A stretch of 64,000 nt of DNA from Sphingobium arseniciresistens. Lineage in GTDB: Bacteria > Pseudomonadota > Alphaproteobacteria > Sphingomonadales > Sphingomonadaceae. The notes under the pieces were generated by a model. The model was not told where the DNA came from and searched no databases. It saw only the letters and a list, made by a program, of their open reading frames with translations. Shown piece after piece: positions 45,185 to 54,508 of this stretch. Positions within the stretch are counted from its first letter, which is position 1; every line of letters starts with the position of its first letter. Made by a program: the position numbers and the translations under genes. The DNA is taken from the NCBI GenBank assembly GCA_029167225.1, contig JARFNK010000017.1, positions 1 through 64,000 on the forward strand. Direction: 5' to 3'.

Positions 45185-46105
45185 TCAGTTCGCCGGCATT
45201 GGCCCGGCGATCAGCAGCGGATCGATCCGCGCGTCGTTCCATTTCATCGCCCAGTGGAGATGCGGCCCGGTCGCCCGGCCAGTCGCGCCTACCGCGCCGA
45301 TGCGTTGCCCCTTCACCACATGCTCCCCTTCGCGCACGTCGATGCGCGAGAGGTGGAGGAACGCGCTGTTGAGGCCGGCGCCATGGTCGATCATCAGCAG
45401 ATTGCCCTCCAGCGTGAAGGGATGGTCCGCGGCCAGGATGACCACGCCATCGGCCGGCGCCACCACGACATCGCCCGTTGCCGCCGCGATGTCCACACCG
45501 CCATGGTAGGCGCCGGGCGTGCCCTGATAGATGCGCTGGGCGCCGAACAGGCCGGAAATGCGCCCGGTGCGCGGCCAGACGAAGCGCTGACGCCAGCCCT
45601 CGCTATCGGTCTTCATGAGGCGCGCGGCGGCGATCCTCTCAAGCTCCGGCTTGCGCAGTGCCATGAATGCGGCGGTATCGCGGGTCGGGCGCATCGGGGC
45701 GTTGATCCGCTCGATCCGCCAGGCGCGAGGGGTGACGGATAGCGCCTGAGTCACGGCGCGGCCATCGGGCAGGCGTGCCACCAAAGTCGCCGCAGCCGGC
45801 GCATCCCGGTCGAAGGCGATCAGGAAACGGCCGTCCGGTTCCACCGGCACGGACTGCCCGTTGAGCGTGAGCGAAACGGTATCGGACGGTGCGGTGCCCA
45901 CAAGCATCCCACCCTGCATCGCCGCCCCTTCCAGCGCGAAGCGGGCGAGCACCGGCTCCTGCGTGATCCGCCGCTCGGGCACGGTCCTCATCGTCGGCGG
46001 CGGCGCGACCGCCACGGGCGCATCGGCCTGCGGCACGGCGGCACAGGCGGCGAGAAGCGGCACGACAAGAGCCGCGGCCAGCCAGCAACGGATCTGAATG
46101 GTCAT
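45185..46105 (-). CDS. M23-family (LytM) peptidase, lipoprotein
   Basis: 306 residues. Lipobox LLAAC (Cys21) predicts a lipid anchor. The C-terminal M23 domain (about 190-300) has zinc ligands in YHGGVDIAA and GPHLHWAMKW and the usual APADGVVILAADHPFTLEGNLLMIDHG core. It cuts peptidoglycan cross-links or regulates amidases. The full HxxxD and HxH set suggests an active enzyme. The ATG overlaps the DUF2093 stop (ATGA), so it is coupled to that gene and to xseA. Confidence 0.9.
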   Translation of the reverse strand: MTIQIRCWLAAALVVPLLAACAAVPQADAPVAVAPPPTMRTVPERRITQEPVLARFALEGAAMQGGMLVGTAPSDTVSLTLNGQSVPVEPDGRFLIAFDRDAPAAATLVARLPDGRAVTQALSVTPRAWRIERINAPMRPTRDTAAFMALRKPELERIAAARLMKTDSEGWRQRFVWPRTGRISGLFGAQRIYQGTPGAYHGGVDIAAATGDVVVAPADGVVILAADHPFTLEGNLLMIDHGAGLNSAFLHLSRIDVREGEHVVKGQRIGAVGATGRATGPHLHWAMKWNDARIDPLLIAGPMPAN

Positions 46106-46326
46106 GAAGGGATGCCGCGCCTCGCCCTGTCCTTCAGTTCCGCCTCGGTGGAGAGCGGCGCACTCGCATAGGCTTCCTGCCGGGCGATGCTCCAGTAGCG
46201 CAGTTCCTCAAGCGGGATCCTTGCCCCGGTCACCGCGCAGAGCACATGGTCGCCGGGGGACAGCACGCGAAAGCTGTAGGCCATATAGTGCAGCCTGGCC
46301 GGGCGATCATGGTTGGACATCAGCAT
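46102..46326 (-). CDS. DUF2093 domain protein
   Basis: 74 residues with the DUF2093 core RVLSPGDHVLCAVTGARIPLEELRYWSIARQEAYAS. The family is small, widespread in Alphaproteobacteria and uncharacterised; it often sits downstream of xseA, as here (61 bases). The start could be 46326 or the ATG two codons later (46320); neither has a strong ribosome site. Confidence 0.85.
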   Translation of the reverse strand: MLMSNHDRPARLHYMAYSFRVLSPGDHVLCAVTGARIPLEELRYWSIARQEAYASAPLSTEAELKDRARRGIPS

Positions 46327-46387
46327 TGCGGCGCATTTCCGGTTCGGTGGCAGGTCATCGGGAAAAATGATATCAGGAGAGTTGGCA

Positions 46388-47956
46388 TCAAGAAAACAGA
46401 TCCTGCTGCCGGATCTCCCGCGTTTCTTCCGGCCGCGGCTTTCGCGCGACCTTCGGCGGAGAGGATATATCGACAGTGGGGCTCTGCTCAAGAGGCGCCG
46501 GGCTGAACGCCGGGGCATCCTGGCCCGTGGTATCCCCGCCCACCACATCGGCGCCCGCAATCGCCGCTGGCACGCTGCCGTCCGCAAAGGTGAGCGTGAA
46601 ATGGCCCGCCGCGCGCGCCTCGCTCGTCGAGCGGAGCAGGCGGTCCCCCGCCATCACCCGCGCAAAACCGCGTCGCAGCGGCGCATCGGGATTGAGCGAC
46701 GCCGCCAGCCGGGAAAGCTGGTCGAGTGAAGTACGCGCATTGGCAAGCGAACGGGTAAGCAATTCGGGCCGCAGCCGCAGTCCCTCGAGCTGCTGCCGCT
46801 CGCGCGACACGCGCTGGGCAAGCAAGGCGGGACGCAGCGCACCGGAGGCGACCGCGAGCGCACGGCCCGCATCCACCAGCCGGTGCCGCAGCCCCCGCGC
46901 CAGCCGCTCGCTAAGATCGTCCGCCCGCTGCCGCTGGGGCGCGAGCAGCCGGTCGGGCGGTGGCATCAGGCGGATTTGCATGTCCAGCCGCTCGCGCGCC
47001 TGTGCAATGCCGCGCCGACTTGCCCGACCCATGCGCAGGCCCTGCTCGGTCAGGAACGCCATCAGCTCGGCGCGCACCGGCACGGCCATTTCGGCGGCGG
47101 CGGTCGGCGTCGGCGCCCGCACATCGGCGGCATAATCGCACAGGGTCGTATCCGTCTCATGCCCCACGGCCGAGATGATCGGGATGGAACAACCGGCGAC
47201 CGCGCGCACAACGGCTTCCTCGTTAAAGGCCCACAGATCCTCGATCGAGCCGCCACCGCGCGCGACGATCACCAGGTCGGGGCGCGGCACCGGGCCGCCG
47301 GGCCGGATCGCGTCGAAGCCGCGCACGGCCGCCGCGACCTGCGCCGCCGCGCCTTCGCCCTGCACCAGCACGGGCCACACCAGCACATGCGTCGGGCAGC
47401 GATCCTCCAGCCGGTGCAATATGTCGCGGATGACGGCGCCGGTGGGCGACGTCACCACGCCGATCACCCTAGGCAAAAACGGCAGCGGCACCTTGCGCGC
47501 GGGATCGAACAGCCCCTCCGCGCCCAACTGGCGCTTGAGTTTTTCGAGCAGCGCCATCAGCGCGCCTTCGCCCGCCAGCTCCATCCGCTCGATGATGATC
47601 TGATATTTGGAACGCCCCGGATAGGTAGTGAGGCGGCCGGTGGCGATCACCTCCACCCCGTCCTGCGCGGCAAAGGCGAGCCGCTGCGCCCCGCCCTTCC
47701 ACATCACGCCGTCGATCACGGCATTGTCGTCCTTCAGCGCCAGATAGATATGGCCAGACGCCGCGCGCTTGAAGCCGGAAATCTCGCCGCGCAGCTTCAC
47801 ATGACCGAAGCGATCCTCCACCGTGCGCTTGAGCAGGCCGGACAATTCGCTCACCGACAGCGGCGGCGCGTTGTCGCCGGGGGTTTCCTCCGCTAACAGG
47901 CGGCCCGACGGGTCGATGCCGTCATTATAATCCGGGAAACCACTGGTCGGGGACAT
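46388..47956 (-). CDS. xseA: Exodeoxyribonuclease VII large subunit
   Basis: 522 residues. The N-terminal OB-fold ([44 protein letters not shown]) and the Exonuc_VII_L catalytic region ([68 protein letters not shown]) are complete. It degrades single-stranded DNA with XseB. The C-terminus ends RQQDLFS, a relaxed match to sliding-clamp motifs. The start codon at 47956 abuts purD, which is divergent, so its promoter must lie inside purD. Confidence 0.95.
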   Translation of the reverse strand: MSPTSGFPDYNDGIDPSGRLLAEETPGDNAPPLSVSELSGLLKRTVEDRFGHVKLRGEISGFKRAASGHIYLALKDDNAVIDGVMWKGGAQRLAFAAQDGVEVIATGRLTTYPGRSKYQIIIERMELAGEGALMALLEKLKRQLGAEGLFDPARKVPLPFLPRVIGVVTSPTGAVIRDILHRLEDRCPTHVLVWPVLVQGEGAAAQVAAAVRGFDAIRPGGPVPRPDLVIVARGGGSIEDLWAFNEEAVVRAVAGCSIPIISAVGHETDTTLCDYAADVRAPTPTAAAEMAVPVRAELMAFLTEQGLRMGRASRRGIAQARERLDMQIRLMPPPDRLLAPQRQRADDLSERLARGLRHRLVDAGRALAVASGALRPALLAQRVSRERQQLEGLRLRPELLTRSLANARTSLDQLSRLAASLNPDAPLRRGFARVMAGDRLLRSTSEARAAGHFTLTFADGSVPAAIAGADVVGGDTTGQDAPAFSPAPLEQSPTVDISSPPKVARKPRPEETREIRQQDLFS

Positions 47957-47963
47957 GACGTTG

Positions 47964-49244
47964 ATGAACATCCTTCTGCTGGGCGGCGGCGGGCGCGAAC
48001 ATGCGCTGGCGTGGAAGCTGGCGCAATCTCCGCTGGTGGAGACGCTCTATGCCGCACCGGGTAATCCGGGCATAGCCCAGCATGCAACCCTGGTCGACCT
48101 CGACGCGACAGATCATGGCGCGGTGACGGCCTTCTGCGCGGCAAACGCGATCGCCCTCGTGGTGATCGGCCCGGAAGCGCCGCTGGTCGATGGGCTCAGC
48201 GATAGCCTGCGCGCGGCGGGCGTGCCGGTCTTCGGCCCATCGCAGGCGGCGGCGCAGCTTGAAGGCTCCAAGGGCTTCACCAAGGATCTGTGCGCCCGCG
48301 CCAACATCCCGACCGCAGCCTATGTCCGCACGGTCAGCGCGGCGGACGCACTCACCGCGCTCGACCGCTTCACCCTGCCCGTGGTCATCAAGGCCGATGG
48401 CCTCGCCGCCGGCAAGGGCGTCATCATCGCCATGACCCGGCAGGAAGCGGAGGAGGCGATCGCCGACATGTTCTCCGGCAGCTTCGGCGCGGCCGGCGCG
48501 GAAGTGGTGCTGGAAGAGTTCATGACCGGCGAGGAGGCGAGCTTCTTCGCCCTGACGGACGGCCAGGCGATCATCCCCTTCGGATCGGCGCAGGACCACA
48601 AGCGCGTCGGCGATGGCGACGTCGGCCCCAATACCGGCGGCATGGGCGCGTACAGCCCTGCCCCGGTGCTGACCGCCGCCCTGGAAGCGCAGGTGATGGA
48701 GGAGATCATCCGCCCTACCGTCGCCACCATGGCGGCCGAGGGAATGCCCTATAGCGGCGTGCTCTATGCCGGGCTGATGCTGACCGATGCCGGCCCCAAG
48801 CTGATCGAATATAATGCCCGTTTCGGCGATCCGGAATGCCAGGTGCTGATGATGCGGCTGCAGGGCGATCTCGCCGCGCTGCTGCTTGCGGTGGCAAAGG
48901 GCGAACTGGCCGACCATGGTCCCGTCAGCCTCTCGGACGAAAGCGCGCTCACCGTCGTCATGGCGGCGAAGGGCTATCCCGGCACGCCGGAAAAGGGCGG
49001 CGCGATCAGCGGCATCGCGCAGGCCGAGGCCGGCGGCGCCCGCGTCTTCCATGCCGGCACTGCGACGAAAGACGGGCAACTCGTCGCCAATGGCGGCCGC
49101 GTGCTCAACGTGACCGCGATCGGCAAGACGGTGACGCAGGCACAGGCCGCCGCCTACCGGGCCGTCGACGCCATCGACTTCCCCACCGGCTTCTGCCGCC
49201 GCGACATCGGCTGGCGTGAAGTCGCGCGCGAGGCCGAGGGATAA
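47964..49244 (+). CDS. purD: Phosphoribosylamine-glycine ligase
   Basis: About 426 residues. [23 protein letters not shown] at the N-terminus, [12 protein letters not shown], an ATP-grasp domain ([60 protein letters not shown]) and the C-terminal PurD domain. It catalyses the second step of purine synthesis. The ATG at 47964 begins the conserved sequence; an earlier ATG at 47955 overlaps the xseA start. GGGGA lies 11 bases before 47964. Confidence 0.95.
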   Translation: MNILLLGGGGREHALAWKLAQSPLVETLYAAPGNPGIAQHATLVDLDATDHGAVTAFCAANAIALVVIGPEAPLVDGLSDSLRAAGVPVFGPSQAAAQLEGSKGFTKDLCARANIPTAAYVRTVSAADALTALDRFTLPVVIKADGLAAGKGVIIAMTRQEAEEAIADMFSGSFGAAGAEVVLEEFMTGEEASFFALTDGQAIIPFGSAQDHKRVGDGDVGPNTGGMGAYSPAPVLTAALEAQVMEEIIRPTVATMAAEGMPYSGVLYAGLMLTDAGPKLIEYNARFGDPECQVLMMRLQGDLAALLLAVAKGELADHGPVSLSDESALTVVMAAKGYPGTPEKGGAISGIAQAEAGGARVFHAGTATKDGQLVANGGRVLNVTAIGKTVTQAQAAAYRAVDAIDFPTGFCRRDIGWREVAREAEG

Positions 49245-49359
49245 TCGCGCAGGCTGAGGCACAGAGGCGCGGACCCGAGATGGACTGATCCGCGTTCCGC
49301 GCTATCATCACGGTCAAAGACCGCCCATAAGTGGCTGCTGCATAAGGGAGAGCCCAAGC

Positions 49360-49980
49360 ATGTCCGAATTTTTCGCTGCATATGGCCTGTGGCTGCTGAT
49401 CGCCCTGCTCGTGGTGATCGTCGTCATGTTCCTGCTCACCGGCCGCAAGCGGGATGCCGCCGCGCCGACGCAGACAACTGCGCAGGTGCCCAGCCAGGCA
49501 CCCGTCGCTGAAAAGACGCCCGTGGCCCCGCCACCAGCGCCGCCCGCTGCCGTCGCTGAGCCCGTCGTCTCGGTGCCGCCCACCGCGCCTACCCCCGCCG
49601 CCGTTCCTGTCGCCGAACCGGCGCCGATCGCGCCCGTCCCGGTCTCGCCGGCCGTCGCCGTCGTGCCGGACGTGGCCGTATCGACGCCCGCGCCGGCCGC
49701 CACTCCAGCGCCTACGGCCGCGGCTGCCGCGCCATCGGGCGGCGCCGACAATCTGCTGCTGCTCAAGGGCATCGGCCCCAAACTCGCCGCCCTGCTCGGC
49801 ACGCTCGGCGTCACCAGCTTCGCGCAGATCGCCGCGTGGAGCGATGCGGATCTCGCCGCGATCGACGAGAAGCTGGGCAATTTCAAGGGCCGCCCGGTCC
49901 GCGACCAGTGGATCGACCAGGCAAAGCTGCTTGCCGCCGGCGACACAGCCGGGTTCGAGGCGCGCTACGGCAAGCTGTAA
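49360..49980 (+). CDS. Membrane-anchored helix-hairpin-helix protein
   Basis: 206 residues: an N-terminal membrane helix (about 8-27; LWLLIALLVVIVVMFLL), a Pro/Ala/Val-rich linker of about 95 residues (about 35-130), then a compact helix-hairpin-helix domain (DNLLLLKGIGPKLAALLGTLGVTSFAQIAAWSDADLAAIDEKLG) ending FEARYGKL. The HhH resembles that of proteins annotated as flap-endonuclease-like 5' DNA nuclease or rpL21-fusion modules, but no nuclease domain is present. It may tether DNA or another HhH partner to the inner membrane; this is inference. Confidence 0.8.
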   Translation: MSEFFAAYGLWLLIALLVVIVVMFLLTGRKRDAAAPTQTTAQVPSQAPVAEKTPVAPPPAPPAAVAEPVVSVPPTAPTPAAVPVAEPAPIAPVPVSPAVAVVPDVAVSTPAPAATPAPTAAAAAPSGGADNLLLLKGIGPKLAALLGTLGVTSFAQIAAWSDADLAAIDEKLGNFKGRPVRDQWIDQAKLLAAGDTAGFEARYGKL

Positions 49981-50192
49981 TGCGCCCTTGGCAGGGGCGT
50001 TGAGGGACTCCCGGCTTGTGCCGCGCATCGCCGCAGGCCGGGAGGAGGTTCTGCCGCCCATGACAAGAGCAGCATCCCCACCCGATCGATGCCCCCGCCA
50101 GAAGACACGACAACACCCGCCAAGCACCGCGCCGGGGCGCTTTCCTCATGCGGGAGCTTCCCGCATCGTCCCGCTGCCGCTAAGCGGGCAAG

Positions 50193-51365
50193 GTGAACGC
50201 ACATCTTCCCTCTTTCTCCAGCGATCTCGCGATCATCGGCGGCGGTCTCGCCGGCGGGCTGATCGCCATGGCGGTCGCCGCCCGGCATCCCGGCAGCCGC
50301 ATCATGCTGGTCGAGCAGGGCCCGGTGCTGGGCGGCAACCATCTCTGGTCCTTCTTCGACGGCGATCTTGACCCCGAGGCCGCTGCGCTGGTCGCACCCA
50401 TCATCGCCCAACGCTGGCCGGCGGGCCATGCCGTGCGCTTCCCCGGCTTCGAACGCAGCCTGGACACGCCCTATAACAGCATCGCCTCGGCCAGCCTCGA
50501 CGCGCATCTGCGCACGCTCGCCAATGTCACGATCTTCACCGAAGCGACGGTCACGGCGCTGACCCCGGAGAGCGCGACGCTTCATGATGGCAGCCGCATC
50601 GCCGCCAAGGCAGTGATCGACGCGCGCGGTGGCGGCGACCTCTCCGTCCTCGATTGCGGCTGGCAGAAATTCGTGGGCCAGCGCCTGCGCCTGTCCGCCC
50701 CCCACGGGCTCGACCGCCCGGTCATCATGGACGCCACCGTGGCGCAGCTGGACGGCTATCGCTTCGTCTACCTGCTGCCCTTCGGCCCGAACGAGATCTT
50801 CGTCGAGGACACCTACTATAGCGACGACGAAACGCTCGACGTCCCGGCGATCCGCGCCCGCATCGCCGACTATGCCCGCGCGCAGGGCTGGCATGTCGAG
50901 GCGGTGGCGCATGAGGAGCAGGGCGTGATCCCCGTCGTCCATGGCGGCGCTTTCGACCGCTTCTGGCCGGGGTCACAGGGCGTCGCCCGCGCCGGCACCC
51001 GCGCCGGGCTGTTCCACCCGCTCACCGGCTATTCGCTGCCCGACGCCGCCGCCACGGCCCTCGCCCTCGCGGCCCGATATCCGATCGACGGCGCGGCGCT
51101 CGCCCGCTGGAGCCGTACCCGCGCCGCGGCGCACTGGCGGAGGGGCGGCTATTACCGCCTGCTGGGCCGCATGCTGTTCCGTGCCGCGCCGCCAGCGGAG
51201 CGCTGGCGCGTCTTCGCGCGCTTCTACCGGCTCGCGCCTGCGCTCGTCGGCCGCTTCTATGCCGGACGATCGACGATTTTTGACAAGGCCCGCATCTTGT
51301 GTGGTCGTCCCCCGGTGCCCATAAGGGCCGCCATGCATGCACTTATGAACAGGAATTCCCGATGA
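50193..51365 (+). CDS. crtY: Lycopene beta-cyclase
   Basis: 390 residues. FAD-binding DLAIIGGGLAGGLIAMAVA, LVEQGPVLGGNHLWSFF, DARGGGDLSV, GWQKFVGQRL, VYLLPFGPNEIFVEDTYYSD and GLFHPLTGYSLPDA are all CrtY hallmarks. It cyclises lycopene to beta-carotene. The start is GTG at 50193. Its stop overlaps the crtI start (ATGA), so the two are coupled. Confidence 0.94.
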   Translation: MNAHLPSFSSDLAIIGGGLAGGLIAMAVAARHPGSRIMLVEQGPVLGGNHLWSFFDGDLDPEAAALVAPIIAQRWPAGHAVRFPGFERSLDTPYNSIASASLDAHLRTLANVTIFTEATVTALTPESATLHDGSRIAAKAVIDARGGGDLSVLDCGWQKFVGQRLRLSAPHGLDRPVIMDATVAQLDGYRFVYLLPFGPNEIFVEDTYYSDDETLDVPAIRARIADYARAQGWHVEAVAHEEQGVIPVVHGGAFDRFWPGSQGVARAGTRAGLFHPLTGYSLPDAAATALALAARYPIDGAALARWSRTRAAAHWRRGGYYRLLGRMLFRAAPPAERWRVFARFYRLAPALVGRFYAGRSTIFDKARILCGRPPVPIRAAMHALMNRNSR

Positions 51366-52846
51366 CCCGCAGCGCGATCGTCATCGGCGCAGGCTTTGGC
51401 GGACTGGCGCTCGCCATTCGCCTGCAATCGGCCGGGGTGCAGACGACCGTGGTGGAAGCCCGCGACCGCGCCGGCGGCCGCGCCTATATGTGGCAGAAAG
51501 ACGGCTTCACCTTCGATGCCGGCCCGACCGTCATCACCGATCCAGACTGCCTTTCGGAACTTTGGCGCCTGACCGGCCACGACATGGCGCAGGACGTGAC
51601 GCTGATGCCGGTGTCGCCCTTCTACCGGCTCAACTGGCCCGACGGCACCAATTTCGACTATTCCAACGACGATCCGGCGCTGCGCCGCGAGATCGCCAAG
51701 CTCGATCCCGATGATGTGGCCGGTTACGAGCGGTTCGTCGATTATGCCGCGGGCGTCTATGAGGAGGGCTATCGCAAGCTCGGCCATGTCGCCTTCCTCG
51801 ACTTCGCCTCGATGATAAAATCCGCGCCTGCGCTCGCCCGCTACCAGGCATGGCGGTCGGTCTATTCCATGGTCTCCAGCTTCGTGAAGAGCGAGAAGCT
51901 GCGCGAGGCGCTGTCCTTCCACACCCTGCTGGTGGGCGGCAATCCGATGAGCACGAGCGCCATCTATGCGCTGATCCACAAGCTGGAGAAGGATGGCGGC
52001 GTGTGGTTTGCGAAGGGAGGCACCAACCAGCTTGTCGCCGGCATGGTTCGCCAGTTCGAGCGGATCGGCGGCACCATCCGCCTGAACGACCCGGTGACGG
52101 AGATCGAAACCTTCGGCGACAAGGCCACCGGCGTCCGCACGGCCAGCGGCTGGCATGGCGAGGCGGACGTCGTCGCCTCCAATGCCGACCTGATGCACAG
52201 CTATCGCGACCTGCTCGCCCACCATCCGCGCGGGCAGAAGCAGGGCCAGAAGCTGGAGCAGAAGAAATGGTCGCCCAGCCTGTTCGTCGTCCATTTCGGC
52301 ATCAAGGGCAGCTGGCCGGGCATTCCGCACCACATGATCCTGTTCGGGCCGCGTTATGAAGGGCTACTGACCGACATCTACCAGCATGGCGTCCTGCCGG
52401 CGGACTTCTCGCTCTACCTGCACCACCCCACCGTCACCGACCCGTCGATGGCACCGGAGGGCTGCTCGACTTTCTATGCGCTGGCCCCGGTGCCGCACAT
52501 GGGCAAGCTGCCGATCGACTGGGATGCCTATGGCGAGACCTATGCGCAGCGCATCCTGGACGAGATCGAGCGGCGGCTCATCCCCGACATCCGATCGCGC
52601 ATCGTCACGCAGTTCCACTACGCCCCGCCCGATTTCGCGCGCGATCTTGCCGCGCACAAGGGCAGCGCCTTCAGCCTTGAGCCGCTGCTGACGCAGAGCG
52701 CCTTTTTCCGCGGCCACAATCGCGATGATGTCATCCCCAACCTGTATCTGGTGGGTGCGGGCACGCATCCGGGCGCCGGGATTCCCGGCGTGGTCGGCAG
52801 CGCCAAGGCAACGGCGAAACTGATGCTGGAGGATTTGAACAGGTGA
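51362..52846 (+). CDS. crtI: Phytoene desaturase
   Basis: 494 residues. N-terminal AIVIGAGFGGLALAIRLQSAG (FAD), GRAYMWQKDGFTFDAGPTVITDP, and C-terminal NLYLVGAGTHPGAGIPGVVGSAKATAKLM are the CrtI signature. It converts phytoene to lycopene in four desaturations. It overlaps crtY and its TGA overlaps the GTG of the next gene (GTGA). Confidence 0.95.
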   Translation: MTRSAIVIGAGFGGLALAIRLQSAGVQTTVVEARDRAGGRAYMWQKDGFTFDAGPTVITDPDCLSELWRLTGHDMAQDVTLMPVSPFYRLNWPDGTNFDYSNDDPALRREIAKLDPDDVAGYERFVDYAAGVYEEGYRKLGHVAFLDFASMIKSAPALARYQAWRSVYSMVSSFVKSEKLREALSFHTLLVGGNPMSTSAIYALIHKLEKDGGVWFAKGGTNQLVAGMVRQFERIGGTIRLNDPVTEIETFGDKATGVRTASGWHGEADVVASNADLMHSYRDLLAHHPRGQKQGQKLEQKKWSPSLFVVHFGIKGSWPGIPHHMILFGPRYEGLLTDIYQHGVLPADFSLYLHHPTVTDPSMAPEGCSTFYALAPVPHMGKLPIDWDAYGETYAQRILDEIERRLIPDIRSRIVTQFHYAPPDFARDLAAHKGSAFSLEPLLTQSAFFRGHNRDDVIPNLYLVGAGTHPGAGIPGVVGSAKATAKLMLEDLNR

Positions 52847-53424
52847 AGCGGCTGGCAGTCTATTGCGGATCGGCGACCCCGGCCGACCCGGTCTATGTCG
52901 AATGCGCCAGGGTCGTTGGCCGGGCGCTTGCCACGCGCGGCATCGGCGTCGTCTATGGCGGCGGGCGGCTGGGCCTGATGGGCGCAGTGGCCGACGCCGC
53001 GCTGGAGGCGGGCGGCGAGGTCATCGGCATCATCCCCGAGGCACTGGTCGGCGCAGAGGTTGCGCATCGCGGCTGCACGCAGCTCCACGTCGTCGCCAAC
53101 ATGCACCAGCGCAAGCAGATGTTCACTGACCTGTCCGACGGCTTCGTTACCCTGCCCGGCGGCGTCGGCACCATGGACGAGCTGTGGGAAGCGATCAGCT
53201 GGGCGCAGCTTGGCTATCATGAAAAGCCGGTCGGCCTGCTCAACATTGCGGGCTTCTACGACCAGCTCATCGCCTTCAACCGCCACATGATAGAGGTCGG
53301 CTTCATCCGCAAGCAACATGCCGGCATCATGGTGACGGGCGAGACGATCGAACAGCTGCTCGACGCCATGGCCGCCTATCAGCCGCATGAGACGATCTTC
53401 AAGATGAAGGCAGCGAACCTGTGA
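52843..53424 (+). CDS. LOG-family (TIGR00730) nucleotide phosphoribohydrolase
   Basis: 193 residues. Rossmann-like core with GVVYGGGRLGLMG (39-47 region), and the LOG motif PGGVGTMDE at 105-113 preceded by MHQRK. Studied members release free bases from nucleoside 5'-monophosphates (cytokinin-activating LOG or AMP/purine ribohydrolases). It is inserted between crtI and crtB with GTGA overlaps on both sides, so it is made with the carotenoid enzymes. A reason for this linkage is not evident. Confidence 0.92.
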   Translation: MKRLAVYCGSATPADPVYVECARVVGRALATRGIGVVYGGGRLGLMGAVADAALEAGGEVIGIIPEALVGAEVAHRGCTQLHVVANMHQRKQMFTDLSDGFVTLPGGVGTMDELWEAISWAQLGYHEKPVGLLNIAGFYDQLIAFNRHMIEVGFIRKQHAGIMVTGETIEQLLDAMAAYQPHETIFKMKAANL

Positions 53425-54356
53425 CATCGGGCCGCGCCGCGCTGGTCGCGCATGCGCGGGAGAGCATCGCGAAGGGCTCCAAGTCCTTCGCCCTCGCATC
53501 GAAACTGTTCGATCCCGTCACCCGCGAGCGGGCATGGCTGCTCTATGGCTGGTGCCGCGCGTGCGACGACCTTGCCGATGGGCAGGACCATGGCGGCGCG
53601 ATGGCGCTGGTGGAAGACCCGCAGGCGCGGCTCGCCCATATGCGCGCGCTGACCGATGCGGCGCTCGCCGGGCGGGCCACCGGCGACCCGGCGTTCGATG
53701 GGCTGGGCGTGGTCGCCGCTGAATGCCGCCTGCCCCACCGCTTCGCCCATGACCTGATCGAGGGGTTCGCGCTCGACGCGGCGGGCTGGCGGCCGCAGAG
53801 CCAGGACGACCTGATGCGCTATTGCTATCATGTCGCCGGTGCCGTGGGGCTGATGATGGCGGTCGTCATGGGGGTCGATCCGCAGGACGAAGCGACGCTG
53901 GACCGCGCCTGCGACCTTGGCCTTGCCTTCCAGCTCGCCAATATCGCGCGCGACGTGGGCGAGGATGCGGAGGCTGGGCGCTGTTACCTACCCGCCGCAT
54001 GGCTTGCCGAGGCGGGCCTGACACAGGCGACGCTGATGTCGCCCGCCGCGCGGCCCGCCCTCGCATCATTCGGGCAACGGCTCGCGGCCATGGCCTCCGC
54101 CCATGAGGAGAGCGCCCGCCACGGCACCGGCGCGCTTTCCTTCCGTTCGGCCTGGGCGGTGCTGAGCGCGGCCGGCATCTATGGCGACATCGCGCGCGAG
54201 GTTGCGCGCCGGGGCGAAGGCGCCTGGACGAACCGGGTGGTGACGCCCAAGCGCGACAAGCTGGCATGGGTCGCGAAGGCGGCGGGACAGGCGATCGGCA
54301 GGGCGCGCAAATGGCCCGCCGCCACGCCTCGCACGTCACTCTGGAGCCGGCCATAG
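53421..54356 (+). CDS. crtB: Phytoene synthase
   Basis: 311 residues. First Asp-rich motif CRACDDLADGQD, second NIARDVGEDAEAGRCYLP, and GSKSFALASKLF near the N-terminus mark the squalene/phytoene synthase family. It joins two geranylgeranyl diphosphates to make phytoene. Start GTG at 53421 overlaps the LOG stop. crtE and any hydroxylase (crtZ, crtG) are not in the window. Confidence 0.94.
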   Translation: MTSGRAALVAHARESIAKGSKSFALASKLFDPVTRERAWLLYGWCRACDDLADGQDHGGAMALVEDPQARLAHMRALTDAALAGRATGDPAFDGLGVVAAECRLPHRFAHDLIEGFALDAAGWRPQSQDDLMRYCYHVAGAVGLMMAVVMGVDPQDEATLDRACDLGLAFQLANIARDVGEDAEAGRCYLPAAWLAEAGLTQATLMSPAARPALASFGQRLAAMASAHEESARHGTGALSFRSAWAVLSAAGIYGDIAREVARRGEGAWTNRVVTPKRDKLAWVAKAAGQAIGRARKWPAATPRTSLWSRP

Positions 54357-54508
54357 GGGCGCAGCAGCAATATCTACCAAGCGCTGCGTCCGTAATGGAT
54401 ATAATGTTCCGTTCGGGCGTTCGCCGCCCATGACATCGTCCAATCGCCCTTCGGTCTCGCGCGCGACCACGGGGTGAACGGTCCCCTCAACCGGAAGGTT
54501 ACAGCCGG

